Assembly: GCA_029204225.1 (NCBI GenBank)
Contig: CM055098.1
Span: forward strand, 18,631,303-18,695,302
Reading direction: 5' to 3'
Length of the DNA stretch: 64,000 nt
Source: Diphasiastrum complanatum
Lineage: Eukaryota > Streptophyta > Lycopodiopsida > Lycopodiales > Lycopodiaceae
The notes under the pieces: model-generated
Database searches by the model: none
What the model was told of the DNA's origin: nothing
Seen by the model: the letters and a program-made list of their open reading frames with translations, nothing else
Shown here: in pieces, positions 23,662-35,884 of the stretch
Position numbering within the stretch: position 1 is the stretch's first letter
Layout of the letters: each line of letters opens with the position of its first letter
Program-made: the position numbers and the translations under genes

Positions 23662-25150
23662 TACAAAATGATCCCAAAAGAGCTATGGGAGCGAGGCCAG
23701 CATAGCATGGTAGTAAGTTTTCCCTGCGAAGACTGTGCTCTGCATATGTGCTGGAAAGGAGGAAGAGGGTACATTACACAACCTCAGTGTAAAATCGAAT
23801 CATCTGTAAAATAGCCTTCGTAATATTACTGCTTCCAGTATTAGGCTTGCTCCATTTGCAGCCGTATCAAAGAAAATGGATCATAACATCCAGCTCAATT
23901 CTCTGAATACTACTGCTTCTGGTATTAGGCTTGCTCCAGTTGTAGCTGTATCACAGAAAATGGATCATAACGTCCAGCTCAATTTTCTGTGATTACAATG
24001 GATTGTTTCTATTACTACCGGGCTTACCAATTGGGTATGTAAGCCTTGAAGCACAATACAAACATATTCAAAAGTTGATGAGGTAGTGTTGTATGGATTT
24101 GTGTGTGAGCTTGAGCTGGACATTGGAAGGAATGCCAAATTTGCTAGACATATCGACTAATATAATAAGGTAAATTGGAATATCCAATTTGAAAGTAAGT
24201 TGCCCATCTTGTTGTATTGACTAGATCTCCCTGCCTCACCTACCCGTTTCATTCAGTCCAATTCAAAGCTAATGATTATGAACTCATCTTTAAAAAAGCC
24301 TATAATTCTATGATAGTAAAGCATTAACTCCAAAGATTACTTGACATTTTTGATGAGCATCACATTGAGAACTTTAAAATGTTGGACTGCAAATTATGAA
24401 CTTTAAAAACGTGACCTCACGTATTTTTTGTGTCATATTATGAATTCTCAAAATAAATTGTTTTTCACAAGGACATTATGCTCATTAGAAGGTATATATA
24501 GAGAAATTATTAGAGAAGAGAGAGAATGGCTCATAAAAATATGTAAGTGGAAGTTGTAGAAAATTTCAGAAGGGGGTGCAAATTTTACTTAACAAACCGT
24601 GCACCAATACAAAATTGCTACACTAAATCCCTAAGCCAAATCACCAAGTTAACATCAAAATGAATTCATTTGTGGACTATATGAGAGAACACAATTACAC
24701 TACAAAACATCAATAAACTACATAGGGAGCTCATTGGGAATTCAAAAAGCTCTTAAAAATTGATCAATTTAGCTCTTAAATTGTTCGAAAGTACTAATCA
24801 ACAATAATAAGTTAATTAATGATTGTTAAGAGGGCAATATCTCAATGAATACTTTAGAAGTGTCTAAAAAATCCAGTTACAAACAAGGAACTTTTGAGAC
24901 TCTAATAGAGAATGATGTTCATGAAGGATCTTTCACCACCTCTTAAAGGATCCCTTACAAGATGTTTCATAAATGTGTTTATATACATGTAGCACACTTC
25001 AAAACTAAACATCATGCCAAGCCATGGATTCCAAGGCATTTTTTGCACTTGAAGATGCATCAATTAAACTATTAAGTGCATTCATAATGTTGCCAAAGAC
25101 AACTTGCCTTGCTTGATTCACATGATTGAGCCTTGATGGCTCCATCTTGA
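23662..25150. other. Kinesin 3' flank and AT-rich intergenic DNA
   Basis: The first few hundred bases are probably 3' untranslated sequence; no unambiguous AATAAA signal was found. From about 24200 to 25150 the DNA is AT-rich with no supportable gene or element boundary. Confidence 0.5.
23822..23989 (+). repeat. 84-base tandem duplication in the kinesin 3' flank
   Basis: Copy 1 is 23822-23905 and copy 2 is 23906-23989. Both carry 'ggcttgctcca', 'aaaatggatcataac' and 'tccagctcaatt', with a few substitutions and no indel. They start about 160 bases after the stop codon and therefore probably lie in the 3' untranslated region. Confidence 0.85.
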
Positions 25151-25153
25151 CAC

Positions 25154-26216
25154 TCAAGTTTCTTCTTGCTCCTCCACTTGACTTGACTCTAAACCATCAA
25201 TGAATTGAATAAGGTGTTGATCCAAAGGTGTTTCTTTAAGTTTACAAATCTTCCACTCTTGAAAGATCACATTTCCACCATTGACAACTTCTTTGGTGGA
25301 AAACATGTAGATTCTACAATCTTTACTTGGAGAGCAAAACATTAGCATTATTTTTATAATTGAACTAGGATAATATTTGGTCCTTACATTGGAATGATTA
25401 TGCACAAAGTATATTGACACAAAAATTTCCAAAACAAATGATGTTTCATCTTTTATGACTCTAGTTATCCAATGAAATTGCTTTATCAACAACAAATGTA
25501 GATTTGAAAGCATCTAATTTCATTGTCTTGTCATACAAAGTACTAAACACCATCAATTTTAAAGTAAGCAACAAGTCACTTCATGTCTACTAACACTATC
25601 TATGAACAAATCAAAGATAGTAGTGTCTCCAATGCTTTCCACCCTTGCAACATGCACACTTGAATGGACAATTTGCATGCAATTTGATGACCTCCTTGGA
25701 ACTCCAAGGCTGATTCTCAAGATCTTCTTCCTTTTGATGCTCCTCCTCAATGCTAGCAAGATCACACTTTGCCAAGATCTCCACTTGAGTGATCTCCTCC
25801 TTTGCCAAGTTCACATTCTCAAAAGCAATATTAGCTTCGAATTTAAACAATCTTCCATGTTTAAATCCTTTTGCAATGCAAACATCATTCTTTAAAATGG
25901 AACAAACACCTCCTTGTTCTATCCTCTAGTGCATTTTGCCTCTTGTAGCATTTGGATGCACAGTGGCCCTTCTTGCCACACAAGTAGCACTTGAATCTTG
26001 ACTCATTCTTTCTTCCACTAGCTTCCATGGAAAAAACTATTGTGGTACACAAAGTACACACATGTGTTGTGATTAGAGGTAATCAAATCCCCTCACCAAA
26101 GTGTAGATTCTAACGTGCCCTTTCAATACTAGTTTTTAGCACCAATACTTGCTAAAAATGGATTCGCATTAGATCAATGGCTCATGCTCTTGTACTTGGA
26201 TCTGATACTATGTAAA
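25154..26216 (-). mobile_element. Internally deleted Copia retrotransposon remnant
   Basis: Read on the minus strand. A degenerate initiator-Met-tRNA primer site (TAGTATCAGATCC, compare TGGTATCAGAGC) lies at about 26204-26216. A complete gag zinc knuckle CYLCGKKGHCASKC (C-x2-C-x4-H-x4-C) lies near 25940-25990. Downstream at 25154-25513 comes the segment that follows Copia integrase, with CRIYMFSTKEVV and VIFQE. Only a few hundred bases separate gag from the integrase tail, so most of protease, integrase core and all of reverse transcriptase are missing. The order supports one deleted element, but the pieces could come from two insertions. Confidence 0.65.
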
Positions 26217-28470
26217 AGTACTGTACTTTAGGACCATAAATGGATTTATAAAATATCCACAAGAGTGATTGGATGCTTGCTTTACAACCTATCAAAAAAC
26301 TAGACACAAAGAAGTTGATCTAGATTGGCAATTTGACAAACAACAAGCATTAATCCTATAGACTTGACCTAACCTAGTCTAGGATGGGTTTCCCATGTGG
26401 CATTATGGCCTCACATGTGTGGGACCCACTTGTGTACACAATTTACACTATTCTACATGGTTTTTGATCAAGCTACATTTGCCAATTTTTGACAATTTCT
26501 TACATTTATCAAATATGAAAAATGTGAATGTTTGGAGCCTTAAGGTCAAAAATATTTCTCATCAACTTATTATTTTGTTGCAATTTCAACTACGTAGACA
26601 AACTCAAACCTTGCCACATACAGGCAGTAGACAGGTCACAATAGACAAGAAAACTAGAAAACAGTCCTCATACAGACTGTGGCAAGCTCTACAAGCCACG
26701 AACAACAAATGTGAAGTTTTGAGCAGCGATGAGAGGCCAAAAACAGGCTCGAAACATGTCACATGTGCCTTAGAAAACGCCAGACAGGTCATACAACCAT
26801 TTACCCAACTGTGGGCAGGCGGTACAAGTCGCGGGACAGTAAAAGGGCCTGCAAACTGGCCGCAGGCAGACTGTGGCAGACTTTTGCAGGCTGTGGGTAG
26901 CGATCATAGGCAAAATCTTCTGATTTTTGGTGATTACCAGTGTTTTTTGAAAAGTCAATTTGCTACTTTTAAACTATGTCTAACCACTTTAGGGCGGGTT
27001 GGGACCCAGTTCTAAGGCAAATTTGTGCCAATTTTATCTAATAACCGGATTTTACATGCCGATTTTTTCAATTATTGCAGACTTAAACTTCAATATTAGC
27101 CCGATTTTCCATGCAGAAATATTGGTTAACAATCACTTTGTGTTTCTTGATGTCAAGTGGTGTTTCCCAAATTAAGAACTTTACAAAAGCTAAGTTTAAA
27201 ATACCTTGTTGAATAATTGTGCTCCATGGCACTTATTAGCCTAAGGCCCAATGTTGGACACACACGTGCAGGATGCCAACTGGTCGCCTATTTCTAATAA
27301 TTCCAACTCTCTGCTTCATTTATGTATTGTTTGGGCTTATTGCAAAAGCTCTTGCCATATTCTAGAATATTCCATGTCGTTCCTAGAATCTGACAACATA
27401 GCATGTAGGTGGTCCAATCAAAGTAACAAGTGAAATTAGAGAGATCCAATCATTGGGCATCATAGCCACTCTTCATGGATCTCGGACTACTATGAGTGAG
27501 AATGAGATTGAGTCCACACTTAGCTTTTGATGAGAGATTTTGAGTTTGCATGCTGCAACACTTGGATTATTTTTCACATTCTCTCACTACCCGAGAGCTT
27601 GATATAACATTCTCTCTCTACCCAAGAGCAAGCCAATTTTTTACTTAGTATCCAAAGACGTCGAATTGAATCCATTTTGTTAGCTTCAGACTGTAATCCT
27701 TGTTCCCATGAAGGAGAAAAGATTGCTGAAGAAGAGATGGATGAAACACCATATTGCTTTTTGACAATCAAATCACAATATCCTCGTTGGTCTGCTTCTT
27801 CGACATCATAATAGATTGGATGATCTATCCAATTCCTTTAGGATCATATTTTAGCATTGCATCGGTTGTGCTGGTCTGAAGATTTTGTCATGTTGTTGGG
27901 TAGTCACTTTGTTGTTCAATCCAAATGCTTCAATGATAACCATAAGCCTTGCATCTGAATTGTGAAGATCTTGCATGAAGGAATTATTGGCATGATCAAT
28001 CCCCAATTTAGGGACTAATATGCTTTGATTGATCATCTCTGGAAATGACAGATGATATTCTTGATGGACATTCATTTCCAAGAATATCGAGTGAATGAGA
28101 TGCTTGCAAAGAGTGATGGTTTCTCTATCACTCAAAGTCTCTACAATTTTTTTTTTCGTAGATTACATCATCATGTTTAAAAATATCGATAATTCCAATA
28201 TTTTGAACCACAAACTAGAAACTTTGATAGAATGGATCTTTGATTGTTTGTCCCATCTCATATCTAGGACAATTTCTAGCTTGTATACTACCAGTTTCAT
28301 CACATTCCGTTGTGCACTCTATACTGGATGTGAAACATTCATATAGATCAGTCTTATTCTAGTCTATTAATTCCATTTCACAAGAAGTCTTAGACAAGTC
28401 TTCTAGTTGAACGTGATGCAATGGTTTTTTTTATCTCAAGGAAGATGAAGTCCTTGAGTGATTTGCCTTA
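26217..28470. other. Intergenic DNA, no supportable gene
   Basis: Open frames here (for example plus 26395-27015 and minus 27851-28135) show no family features. Part of the stretch (about 26940-27122) is a dispersed repeat that recurs near 50650. The DNA just right of 26217 may be long terminal repeat of the Copia remnant to its left, but no matching second copy is present. Confidence 0.5.
26940..27122 (+). repeat. Dispersed repeat, copy 1
   Basis: About 180 bases from 'gttttttgaaaagtcaattt' through 'cccagttctaaggcaaattt' to 'atgcagaaatat' match 50640-50823 in the same orientation, with mostly single-base differences. No coding content. A terminal or subterminal part of a retroelement is likely. 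Confidence 0.85.
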
Positions 28471-28479
28471 TTGACAACT

Positions 28480-29157
28480 TCATTGCCTGAGTTGGCCTTT
28501 TGTATTGCTCAATTGAAGATCAATATTGAAAACAAAAATATTGTCCTCATAATCCTCAACATCATCTTCATTATTATCACCAGCTGATTTGCGATGTCCT
28601 TGCATTGACATTGTATACGCAACTGGAATTTTTTGGGTCAATTCAAATTGGGAATTATATTGATGTTGCCATAGTATCTTGTGTACACTCCATAACCGTG
28701 CATGTTGAATGGCCATTTCATGTGAATTCAATGGAAAATCAAGAGTTGTTGATAAAGTTGGCTGATCCACCTGTTGAATAGGCTTTTCCATCATTTGTAA
28801 CTGTTTTTCTTCATCAATTTGCACTTCTGGTACATCATCAGATTCACTTGAATCAGTTTCATGCATTGGATCTTTCATATTGAGCATTTCCTCTTTATCA
28901 CTACCATTTTGATTCCCAAGACATGATTGTAGCAGGTTCCCAATGTTGACTGTTCTTTCGGGATCAGTATCAATGTGTTCTCCTTGATTTGAGTCTTGAA
29001 TTTCACTATCAGATTGTTCATCATCCTCAAAATGTTGGATCCTTGAAGCTTCACCTCTTTGTTGGACATTTTGATGAACATTCGTTGGCACACCTCTGGC
29101 TACTATAGATTGTTGTGCTCGTTGTTCCAACATTCCTCTGTCATTTTCAAGTCTCAC
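28480..29157 (-). CDS. Acidic hypothetical open frame, probably mobile-element derived
   Basis: The frame encodes 225 residues rich in Asp, Glu, Gln and Ser, for example SDSEIQDSNQGEHIDTDPE and DNNEDDVEDYEDN. I recognise no domain. It sits directly beside a long terminal repeat-like copy (29233-30203) in a gene-free, retroelement-rich region. Low-complexity acidic composition can keep a frame open by chance, so its status as a gene is doubtful. Confidence 0.25.
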   Translation of the reverse strand: MRLENDRGMLEQRAQQSIVARGVPTNVHQNVQQRGEASRIQHFEDDEQSDSEIQDSNQGEHIDTDPERTVNIGNLLQSCLGNQNGSDKEEMLNMKDPMHETDSSESDDVPEVQIDEEKQLQMMEKPIQQVDQPTLSTTLDFPLNSHEMAIQHARLWSVHKILWQHQYNSQFELTQKIPVAYTMSMQGHRKSAGDNNEDDVEDYEDNIFVFNIDLQLSNTKGQLRQ

Positions 29158-29232
29158 AGGATATCGAGTATGACCCCCTTGTCCATGTCAATTCTCCGGA
29201 CATCTTGAGAAGGTGTTACATTTTATGATGGA

Positions 29233-30203
29233 GAGGCTTTTGTAAATATATCAACTCCATGTTGAAATGAGAAGATCTTCCATGAGTTTTGATGCATTCT
29301 TGAGTTCCTTGATCATTCTTGTTTCTTGAGTGATGCATTAATGATATTGCTCTTCCATTCCCTTTGTGTGTGGTTGTGGATTGTAGTTGTGGATTAGATT
29401 TCTTGTTTTCTTGTGGATTAATATAGGAAACTAAATAGGCTGGATTTGTGGAGTAGATCTTGATTATCCTAGACATTCCAGTTCTTGATGTCCTTGGGGT
29501 ATCCAAGAATCAAGAAATGAGTCTTTCTTGATTCTTGGACTCCTAAAATGCTGTCTAGTTTAGTTTAATAGTTTCTTGTTTTCTGTTTTGGTGGATTAAT
29601 GTAGGCTGCAAGCATCCAAGAGATTTGTAGCCAATAATGTGGTATAGATCTTGCAAATTTACTTACGTTTTGGTTTTTTGAGTTTCTTGGAAAATTCAAG
29701 AATCAAGAAGATGGAGCTTCTTGGTTCTTGAATGCTTGTAGAAGTGTTTTCTTGTTTTATGAAGAATGTGGCATGCTAGTCTAAGTTTTCTGATCTTGCA
29801 AGTAGTTTAGTTTCCATTTTGCAAAGATCCGTTCTAGCATCCTATTTTTAAGTGCCATAGTAATGTCCAACCGTGTTTCAAGAAGAGCTATTTTTGGGCA
29901 TTCTTGGTGTGCTTGCATGGTAGAATGAGTGCAAGTGATCTCAAGAGTTCAAGAGTGTTTGAAAACTGAGTATCCATGACAGGTTGGACCATACTACAGC
30001 CCTGAGAATCTGCTGTCTGATCTTGGCCTTGAAATAAGCAAGATAATCATTAAGAAAGCTCATAGTCTGTGCTGGTAGGCAGAAGGAATAGAAAACTTGT
30101 TAACAGTCTGAGGAAAGAACAAGAAGTAAACCACCAACAAACTGTAACAATAACAAGATGCTAGAAAGAAAGAATCAGTAGACAGAGAAAGAATATGTCA
30201 ACA
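29233..30203 (+). repeat. LTR-like repeat, left copy (truncated at its 5' side)
   Basis: This copy matches 33999-34944 over about 950 bases in the same orientation at high similarity, for example 'ggcttttgtaaat.tatcaactccatg' and 'gcaagcatccaagagatttg'. It ends in CA at 30203 and is followed at once by a primer-binding-site-like sequence, as expected of a plus-strand 5' LTR. Upstream of 29233 similarity stops, so the U3 part seen in the right copy is absent. Confidence 0.75.
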
Positions 30204-30205
30204 TT

Positions 30206-30218
30206 TGGCACCGTTGCC
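30206..30218 (+). other. Primer-binding-site-like sequence (tRNA-Asp type, one mismatch)
   Basis: TGGCACCGTTGCC starts two bases after the left LTR-like copy. It differs at one base from TGGCGCCGTTGCC, the start of the complement of plant tRNA-Asp used by several Gypsy lineages. Position and sequence together support a plus-strand LTR element starting here. Confidence 0.6.
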
Positions 30219-30837
30219 ACTTGAACTCAGACATGTAACATTCAACCAGGTTCTCAACGACTGATGCCACACTGTCATCACTCAGATGCCTGCAAACACA
30301 CTCCCAATCTTTCAACACTTCTGAGTTTATACAGACCCTGTAATACTTTGTATTCTGCACCATTCTTGATCTTCAATCAAGAGCATAAACCTGTCACAGA
30401 GCTTCACTATCAATAGTCCTCGATGAGCAGCATTCCTTGTTTTGAGTTTCGTAGTCCATTCCCCATCTTTAACAGGCATGAGTCATGCACTAACCAGCTC
30501 ACATTTCCCTCCATTCTCACATAGAACACACGCACCCATTCATATACTGACGATCACAAACAGCCTCCTGCATTCTCCTTCATCCAACCACTTCATATGT
30601 TTCTGTCCAAGCAGCCACTTCAGCGACGTTTGACAAAACCGCCCCTTTCTAAGCTACTGAACACTCCACCTACTTGACAGCCTAACTAACACTCTCACAG
30701 AGCCGACCGCCTAACCACAACAAAAACACACCACCTTCTTACAAGCAATCTGTGAGAAACCCTGCACGCATCTAACAACACTACATCTTCACTCATTCCT
30801 CACTGTCCCGCACACGACACCATCTCTCCTTCTTCTA
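30219..30837. other. Presumed internal DNA of the surrounding LTR element
   Basis: This lies between the primer site and the nested Copia remnant. It contains a short minus-strand open frame (30175-30363) of unknown nature and C/A-rich sequence from about 30430. No Gypsy or Copia domain is visible, so if the flanking LTR-like copies belong to one element, it is non-autonomous or gutted. Confidence 0.4.
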
Positions 30838-32661
30838 TTTTGAAGATAGACTATCGTACTGCATGCTTTTGACCAAAAATCTTTTGGTAGTTTCATCTCA
30901 ACTAGCATAGATCTGGCACTTTCCACAATCATATGATTCTTGTGCTTAGCTACACCATTGAGAGTAGGAGTATGAGCTTGTGTAAATTGTCTTTTGATCC
31001 CACGTTGATCACAAAGATCATTGACGTCATTAGACTTATACTCACCTCCACTATCTGATCTTAGAACTTGATCTTCCTACCTGTCTGATTTTCGATCAAT
31101 GCTTTGAAGCTCTTGAAATTGTCAAATGTATTCAATTTTTTCTTCAAGAAGTAAATCCACGTCTTACGTGACATATCATCAATAAAGGTCCTGAAATAGA
31201 AGGCTTTACCTAAGGACATAGTCCTCATAGGAACGCATAAATCTGTGTGGATCAAATCCAGGATGTTCTTTGCCCTTGCAACATCACCTTTATTGAGCTT
31301 CTCTCGATGCTGCTTCCCATACACACATGATTCGCACATTGACTTTAAGTGGTCTTCTATCATAGGCAATCCTCTCACCATTTCCAATTTACTCATCAAG
31401 TCCATGTTGCCCCTTGATTGTGGCATTCAACCTATACAATTTAGTGTTGGGCTCTCTTATACCATCCGCAATAACTTTAAACTTTTGGTTCACATCCTTC
31501 ACAAAGCAACGATCATGGGCAAATTCTACTTTCAACTTTTGATCAATAATGACACCAGTAGAAAGTAGATTTTTCTTCAGACTTGGTACGTAAAGTACCT
31601 CCCTGATCATCTTGTTTTTGCCATTAGGTAGTTGGATTGAAACTGTGCCTATCCCCTTGATCTTGCACACATCACCATTTGCTTTTGAAACGGACGTTCC
31701 ATTATCCAACACTTTCAAGCTGCTGAACCAATCCTTGTTACCTGTCATGTGTCTTGTGGATCATGAGTCAATGTACCACGCTTCAAGATCATCTTGATTA
31801 GATGACAATGCTGATATGAAGATGCTAGAGTCTTCAATCTCACCCTCATCGACAAGGTTACTTGTTTGCTTTGGTTTCCCCTTGCCTGATTCTGCCAAGA
31901 ATTTCGACATTTACTCTTCCAATGGCCCATTTTACCGCAATGGAAGCACTTGCTTTTCTTCTTGGTCTTGCTGGAAGATCCCTCATCCTCCTGAGTCTTG
32001 GAGAATTGTTGCTTAGACTTCTTCTTGCCCTTGCTCTTGCCTTGCTTTTGGCGTGTCGCAAGTGATTTGACCCTAGCTTTCACCATTTCTTGTCGTTGCT
32101 CTTCCTGCATCAAGATTCCTATGAGCTCGTCAAAGGTTGGCAATCTTTCTCTTGATGCTATTCCGCTCACAAACATCTAATAGAGTTCTGCAATGTTGCA
32201 CAATGCATTGTGCACTAGCTCAACATGACGTATGCGCTCACCAATGAATGCAGTTCATCCCTCATTGTCTTAATTCTGGTCATATAAGTTTGAATATGCT
32301 CTCCTTGTTCCATGCGGACACTATTCAGTTTTGACTTCAAAAACATGATTCTTGACGGATTTGACATCTCGAACTGCTCCTTTAGCACATCCCATGCCTG
32401 TCTGGGTGTAACAGCATCACAAATGTGGGTGATGATGTGATCCTTCACTAACAAGTTAACGAAGGTCAAAGCTTTCCTCACCTTCCTATCGAACACTTTG
32501 ATGTCCGTTTCATTTGGCGGTCTTCTCTCATCACCTATGATGACATCCCACACATCCTTCTCCATTAGTATATTTTTTATTTTGAATTTCCACACTGCAT
32601 AGTTGGAAATCCCGTCCAATTTGCTCCTTTAACTCAAAATGGACTCTCCCATGTTTGCCAT
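30838..32661 (-). mobile_element. Copia retrotransposon remnant: gag, protease and integrase core, no reverse transcriptase
   Basis: Minus strand, 5' to 3'. The gag start MANMGESILS at 32661 is followed by an in-frame TAA, then the UBN2-type gag body (32619-32215) and zinc knuckle CFHCGKMGHWKSKC (about 31960-31920). The protease-flank region (MTGNKDWF...LLSTGVI) and the integrase part with LIHTDL and FIDDMSRKTW (31426-31061) follow. A single-base deletion near 31068 breaks the frame before LRSDSGGEY. Beyond it, the position of the catalytic Glu (normally NGVAERKN) reads NGVAKHKN, so the integrase is also chemically dead. Homology stops near 30838 inside the integrase core. Confidence 0.85.
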
Positions 32662-33780
32662 CGCAAAACTGCTTGAAACTTCAACCGTAGGCTAAAAGCT
32701 GTATGCCGAGGCCAACTATGATGTCAGAAGTTGAAAATAATGATCTGCTATTTTATCCTTACCAGGCCACCCACTGCTTTTCCGCCAAATTGAAAGCCAA
32801 ATCAGCGTCGCCTTTCAAAATGCACTTTGTCGCCAACTCCCAACTATGTGCCCAATGGAATGGTGAAATCGCTTTTGGCATGTTCCGAACACTTTCTCCG
32901 CTACAATCACTCTGTTTTGCATTATCGTACTTGTAGGCAAAGTCCGGGTGCCCTTCTTTTGGAGTCCGTAGCCCTTCGTTTGGGCCAAAACGGATAAAGG
33001 ACCCAAAAATAGGGACTTTTCTAGTTTTTGAACTGTTTTTTCAGAGTGAAGAAACTTCACCTTTCATAAACTTGGGACCCAACTTTTATTTCAAAGTGAA
33101 ATTTTTTATTGAAGTTGAATGCTTCAATTTGCTTCAATCCCTTGCATATTCTAGTTTAAGATGGACCCTGGGCAATCCAATGGCTCTCCTATATCAGACG
33201 GCCCTCGAGCTCACAATCTTGACCGTAGATCTTTTGAAGGTCTATTCCTGGGCCTATGTATGACTTTGTGCACCCAAGCTCACTCCTCAATACACCGGGC
33301 CCCCACTTTACACTACAGTACTAGCTCCATTGAGGGCGCGCGAGGCTCGCGCCTCCTCTACGACCTATTTCAAGCTTCCTTCAAAAAAACCAACTATGGT
33401 GACTGATCTGATTGCACCCCTCTAGTACCCTCTCTTGCTCGCGGCCATCCACGGCCTCCTCTGGTTAGGTTCACACTAGTAGGGTGCCCATCTGTATCCT
33501 TTCACAGCTTTAGAATTTCCCATCTATAGCCTTGCACAACTTAGAATTTGCTTCAAATAGGAACACAGATCATGCTACATAGTAACACAGACAGAAAACA
33601 CTCTCCACAACAAGCTCACATAGCAACTGTATAAAATTACACTGTACATATAGTTCTTCACTCAGCCAACCCATGCATGGTCCAAGTTGCCGTTGACGGG
33701 ATGCGTGTCTTGTCGACTCGCCTCATGGCGAGGCAAACTAATCCTTATCCACTGATAGGATCCACAGTATAGTAACACAG
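32662..33780. other. No supportable gene
   Basis: This is unassigned sequence between the Copia remnant and the U3-like part of the right LTR copy. A small hairpin CTCGCC-tcat-GGCGAG is at about 33718-33733. Nothing else could be supported. Confidence 0.45.
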
Positions 33781-34944
33781 TGATTCTACTTTAATTCTAA
33801 CTGTAGGAACTATTATTTCTAGGTAAGGTAATAAATGCAAGTAGGCCCCTCTTAGAAAAGTAGAGTGAGCCGCCTTTCGATGGTGACATCTAGTGGAGAG
33901 CATAATTCCACTTGTAATTTGTGTAATGTGGAAATGCCACTAGGATGCCACTTAAGGAGCTCTCTTGCTTATTTAAGAGACTCCCCCTTTGTAGAAGGGA
34001 GGCTTTTGTAAATGTATCAACTCCATGCTGAAATGAGAAGGTCTTCCATGAGTTTTGATGCATTCTTGAGCTCCTCGATCATTCTTGTTTCTTGAGTGAT
34101 GCATTAATGATCTTGCCCTTCCATTCTCTTTGTGTGTGGTTGTGGATTGTAGTTGGATTAGATTTCTTGTTTTCTTGTGGATTATTATAGGAATTAACAT
34201 CCAGGTAAACTAAATAGGCTGGATTTGTGGAGTAGATCTTGCTTATCCTAGACATTCAAGTTCTTGATGTTCTTGGAAGTGTCCAAGAATCAAGGATTGA
34301 GTGTTTCTTGATTCTTGGACTTCTAAAATGCTGTCTAGTTTAGTTTAATTAGTTTCTTGTTTTCTGTTTTGGTGGATTAATGTAGGTTGCAAGCATCCAA
34401 GAGATTTGTAGCCAATAATGTGATATAGATCTTGCAAATTCACTTACGTTTTGGTTTCTTGAGTTTCTTGGAAAATTCAAGAATCAAGAAGATGGAACTT
34501 CTTGGTTCTTGAATGCTTGTAGAAGTGTTTTCTTGTTTTATGAGGAATGTGGCATGCTAGTCTAAGTTTTCTAATCTTGCAAGTAGTTTAGTTTTCATTT
34601 TGCAATGCGTTCTAGCATTCTGTTTTTAAGTGCCATAGTAATGCCCAATCGTGTTTCAAGAAGAGCTATTTTTTGGGCATTCTTGGTGTGCTTGCATGGT
34701 AGAATGAGTGCAAGTAATCTCAAGAGTTCAAGAGTGTTCGAAAACTGAGTATCCATGACAAGTTGAACCATACTACAACCCTAAGAATCTGCTGCCTGAT
34801 CTGGGCCTTGAAAGAAGCAAGATAATCATTAAGAAAGCTTATAACTTCTGCTGGCAAACAGAAGGACGAATTAAACCACCAGCAAACTGTAACAATAACA
34901 ATTAGAAAGAAAGAATCAGTAGTCAGAGAAAGAATCTGTCAACA
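33781..34944 (+). repeat. LTR-like repeat, right copy with U3, TATA box and R-U5
   Basis: The 33999-34944 part matches the left copy at 29233-30203. Upstream of the shared part there is a U3-like stretch with a TATA-type box TTATTTAAG at about 33969-33977, placed about 28 bases before the start of the shared part. The copy ends in CA at 34944. The outer U3 boundary could not be fixed. Sequence after 34944 is not a primer site, consistent with a 3' LTR. Confidence 0.65.
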
Positions 34945-35620
34945 ATCAGCTCCCGCAATTTTGTCTTGTCCACCAGATAGGCTATCAAACAATCTGTCCG
35001 ATTTCATCTCATCAGCTAGCCGATTTTTTTCCATTGCTTGCAACATTATAACTTTTAGATCTTGTGTAACCTGCATTTTACTTAGTATGTTTTCTTGTTG
35101 GTTCAAAACCTGCAGCTCTTCCATCACTTCTTCAGTAGGGTTTGATTGTCCATTGAACAATAGTAATGACAAACCACAATGGGTATGAGGAGTGGCATTA
35201 TTGATAGTGCAATTCTGTATGCAACGTTGCACAAGAGATGACGTTGGCACATACAACTCATGTACCGCAGTGCATGCTCACCACCTTGTGAATTGCGGTG
35301 ATGTTTTGATTGTCGTGAGTATAGCTCATCATTGTCACTGTCATTGCTATAAACACCACCACTTGGATTATGTTGATTAATCTGGTAAACTTGTCGATCA
35401 TCATGATCATCAAAATGTGTTTCGTTATGTTCCGGATAGTCTCCATATGACACTTGTTCGCACTGATTGGATTCGCCGCAATGATTGGATTCATCATCGA
35501 TGTACTCATAATACTGATATTCAAAATCATAGTTAGATTGATCTTCGTATTCAGAGTCACCGTCATATATGTACTCAAAATCGGAATCCACATCCATATT
35601 GAGAATTGAAGGGCTAGTAA
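34945..35620 (-). CDS. Acidic Asp/Tyr/His-rich hypothetical open frame
   Basis: The minus frame 35597-35124 begins MDVDSDFEYIYDGDSEYEDQ and is dominated by Asp, Glu, Tyr and His. I know no matching family. It adjoins the right LTR-like copy and is followed by stops, so it may be the degraded start of a retroelement frame. I would not count it as a host gene. Confidence 0.2.
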
Positions 35621-35801
35621 GTTACGGTATACTAAGCTGAAGTTTATGTGCAATGGACTTTGATAAATAGCTTAAATGCTTTTTTTTCCACCCACTTAAA
35701 ACTCAGAGTTCTATGATGAGTGAAATTTGGGAGTGAGTTCTCGACCGAATGGGAGTTGAGACCGAAAGGGAGTTGAATGGGATTTTGAGCGAATGGCAAG
35801 A

Positions 35802-35872
35802 AGTATAGAGAGAGAGAGAGAGCGAGAGAGAGAGAGAACTCTCGACCAGGTGAGAGAGAGGAGAGAGAAAAT
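35802..35872 (+). repeat. (GA)n microsatellite, interrupted
   Basis: GAGAGA runs with a few interruptions, just before the eIF5A-like fragment. Confidence 0.85.
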
Positions 35873-35884
35873 CAACCGGAGAGA

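Noticed and set aside
26395-27015. 206-residue plus-strand open frame as a gene
   Set aside because: It overlaps the dispersed repeat shared with 50640-50823 and has no protein family features.
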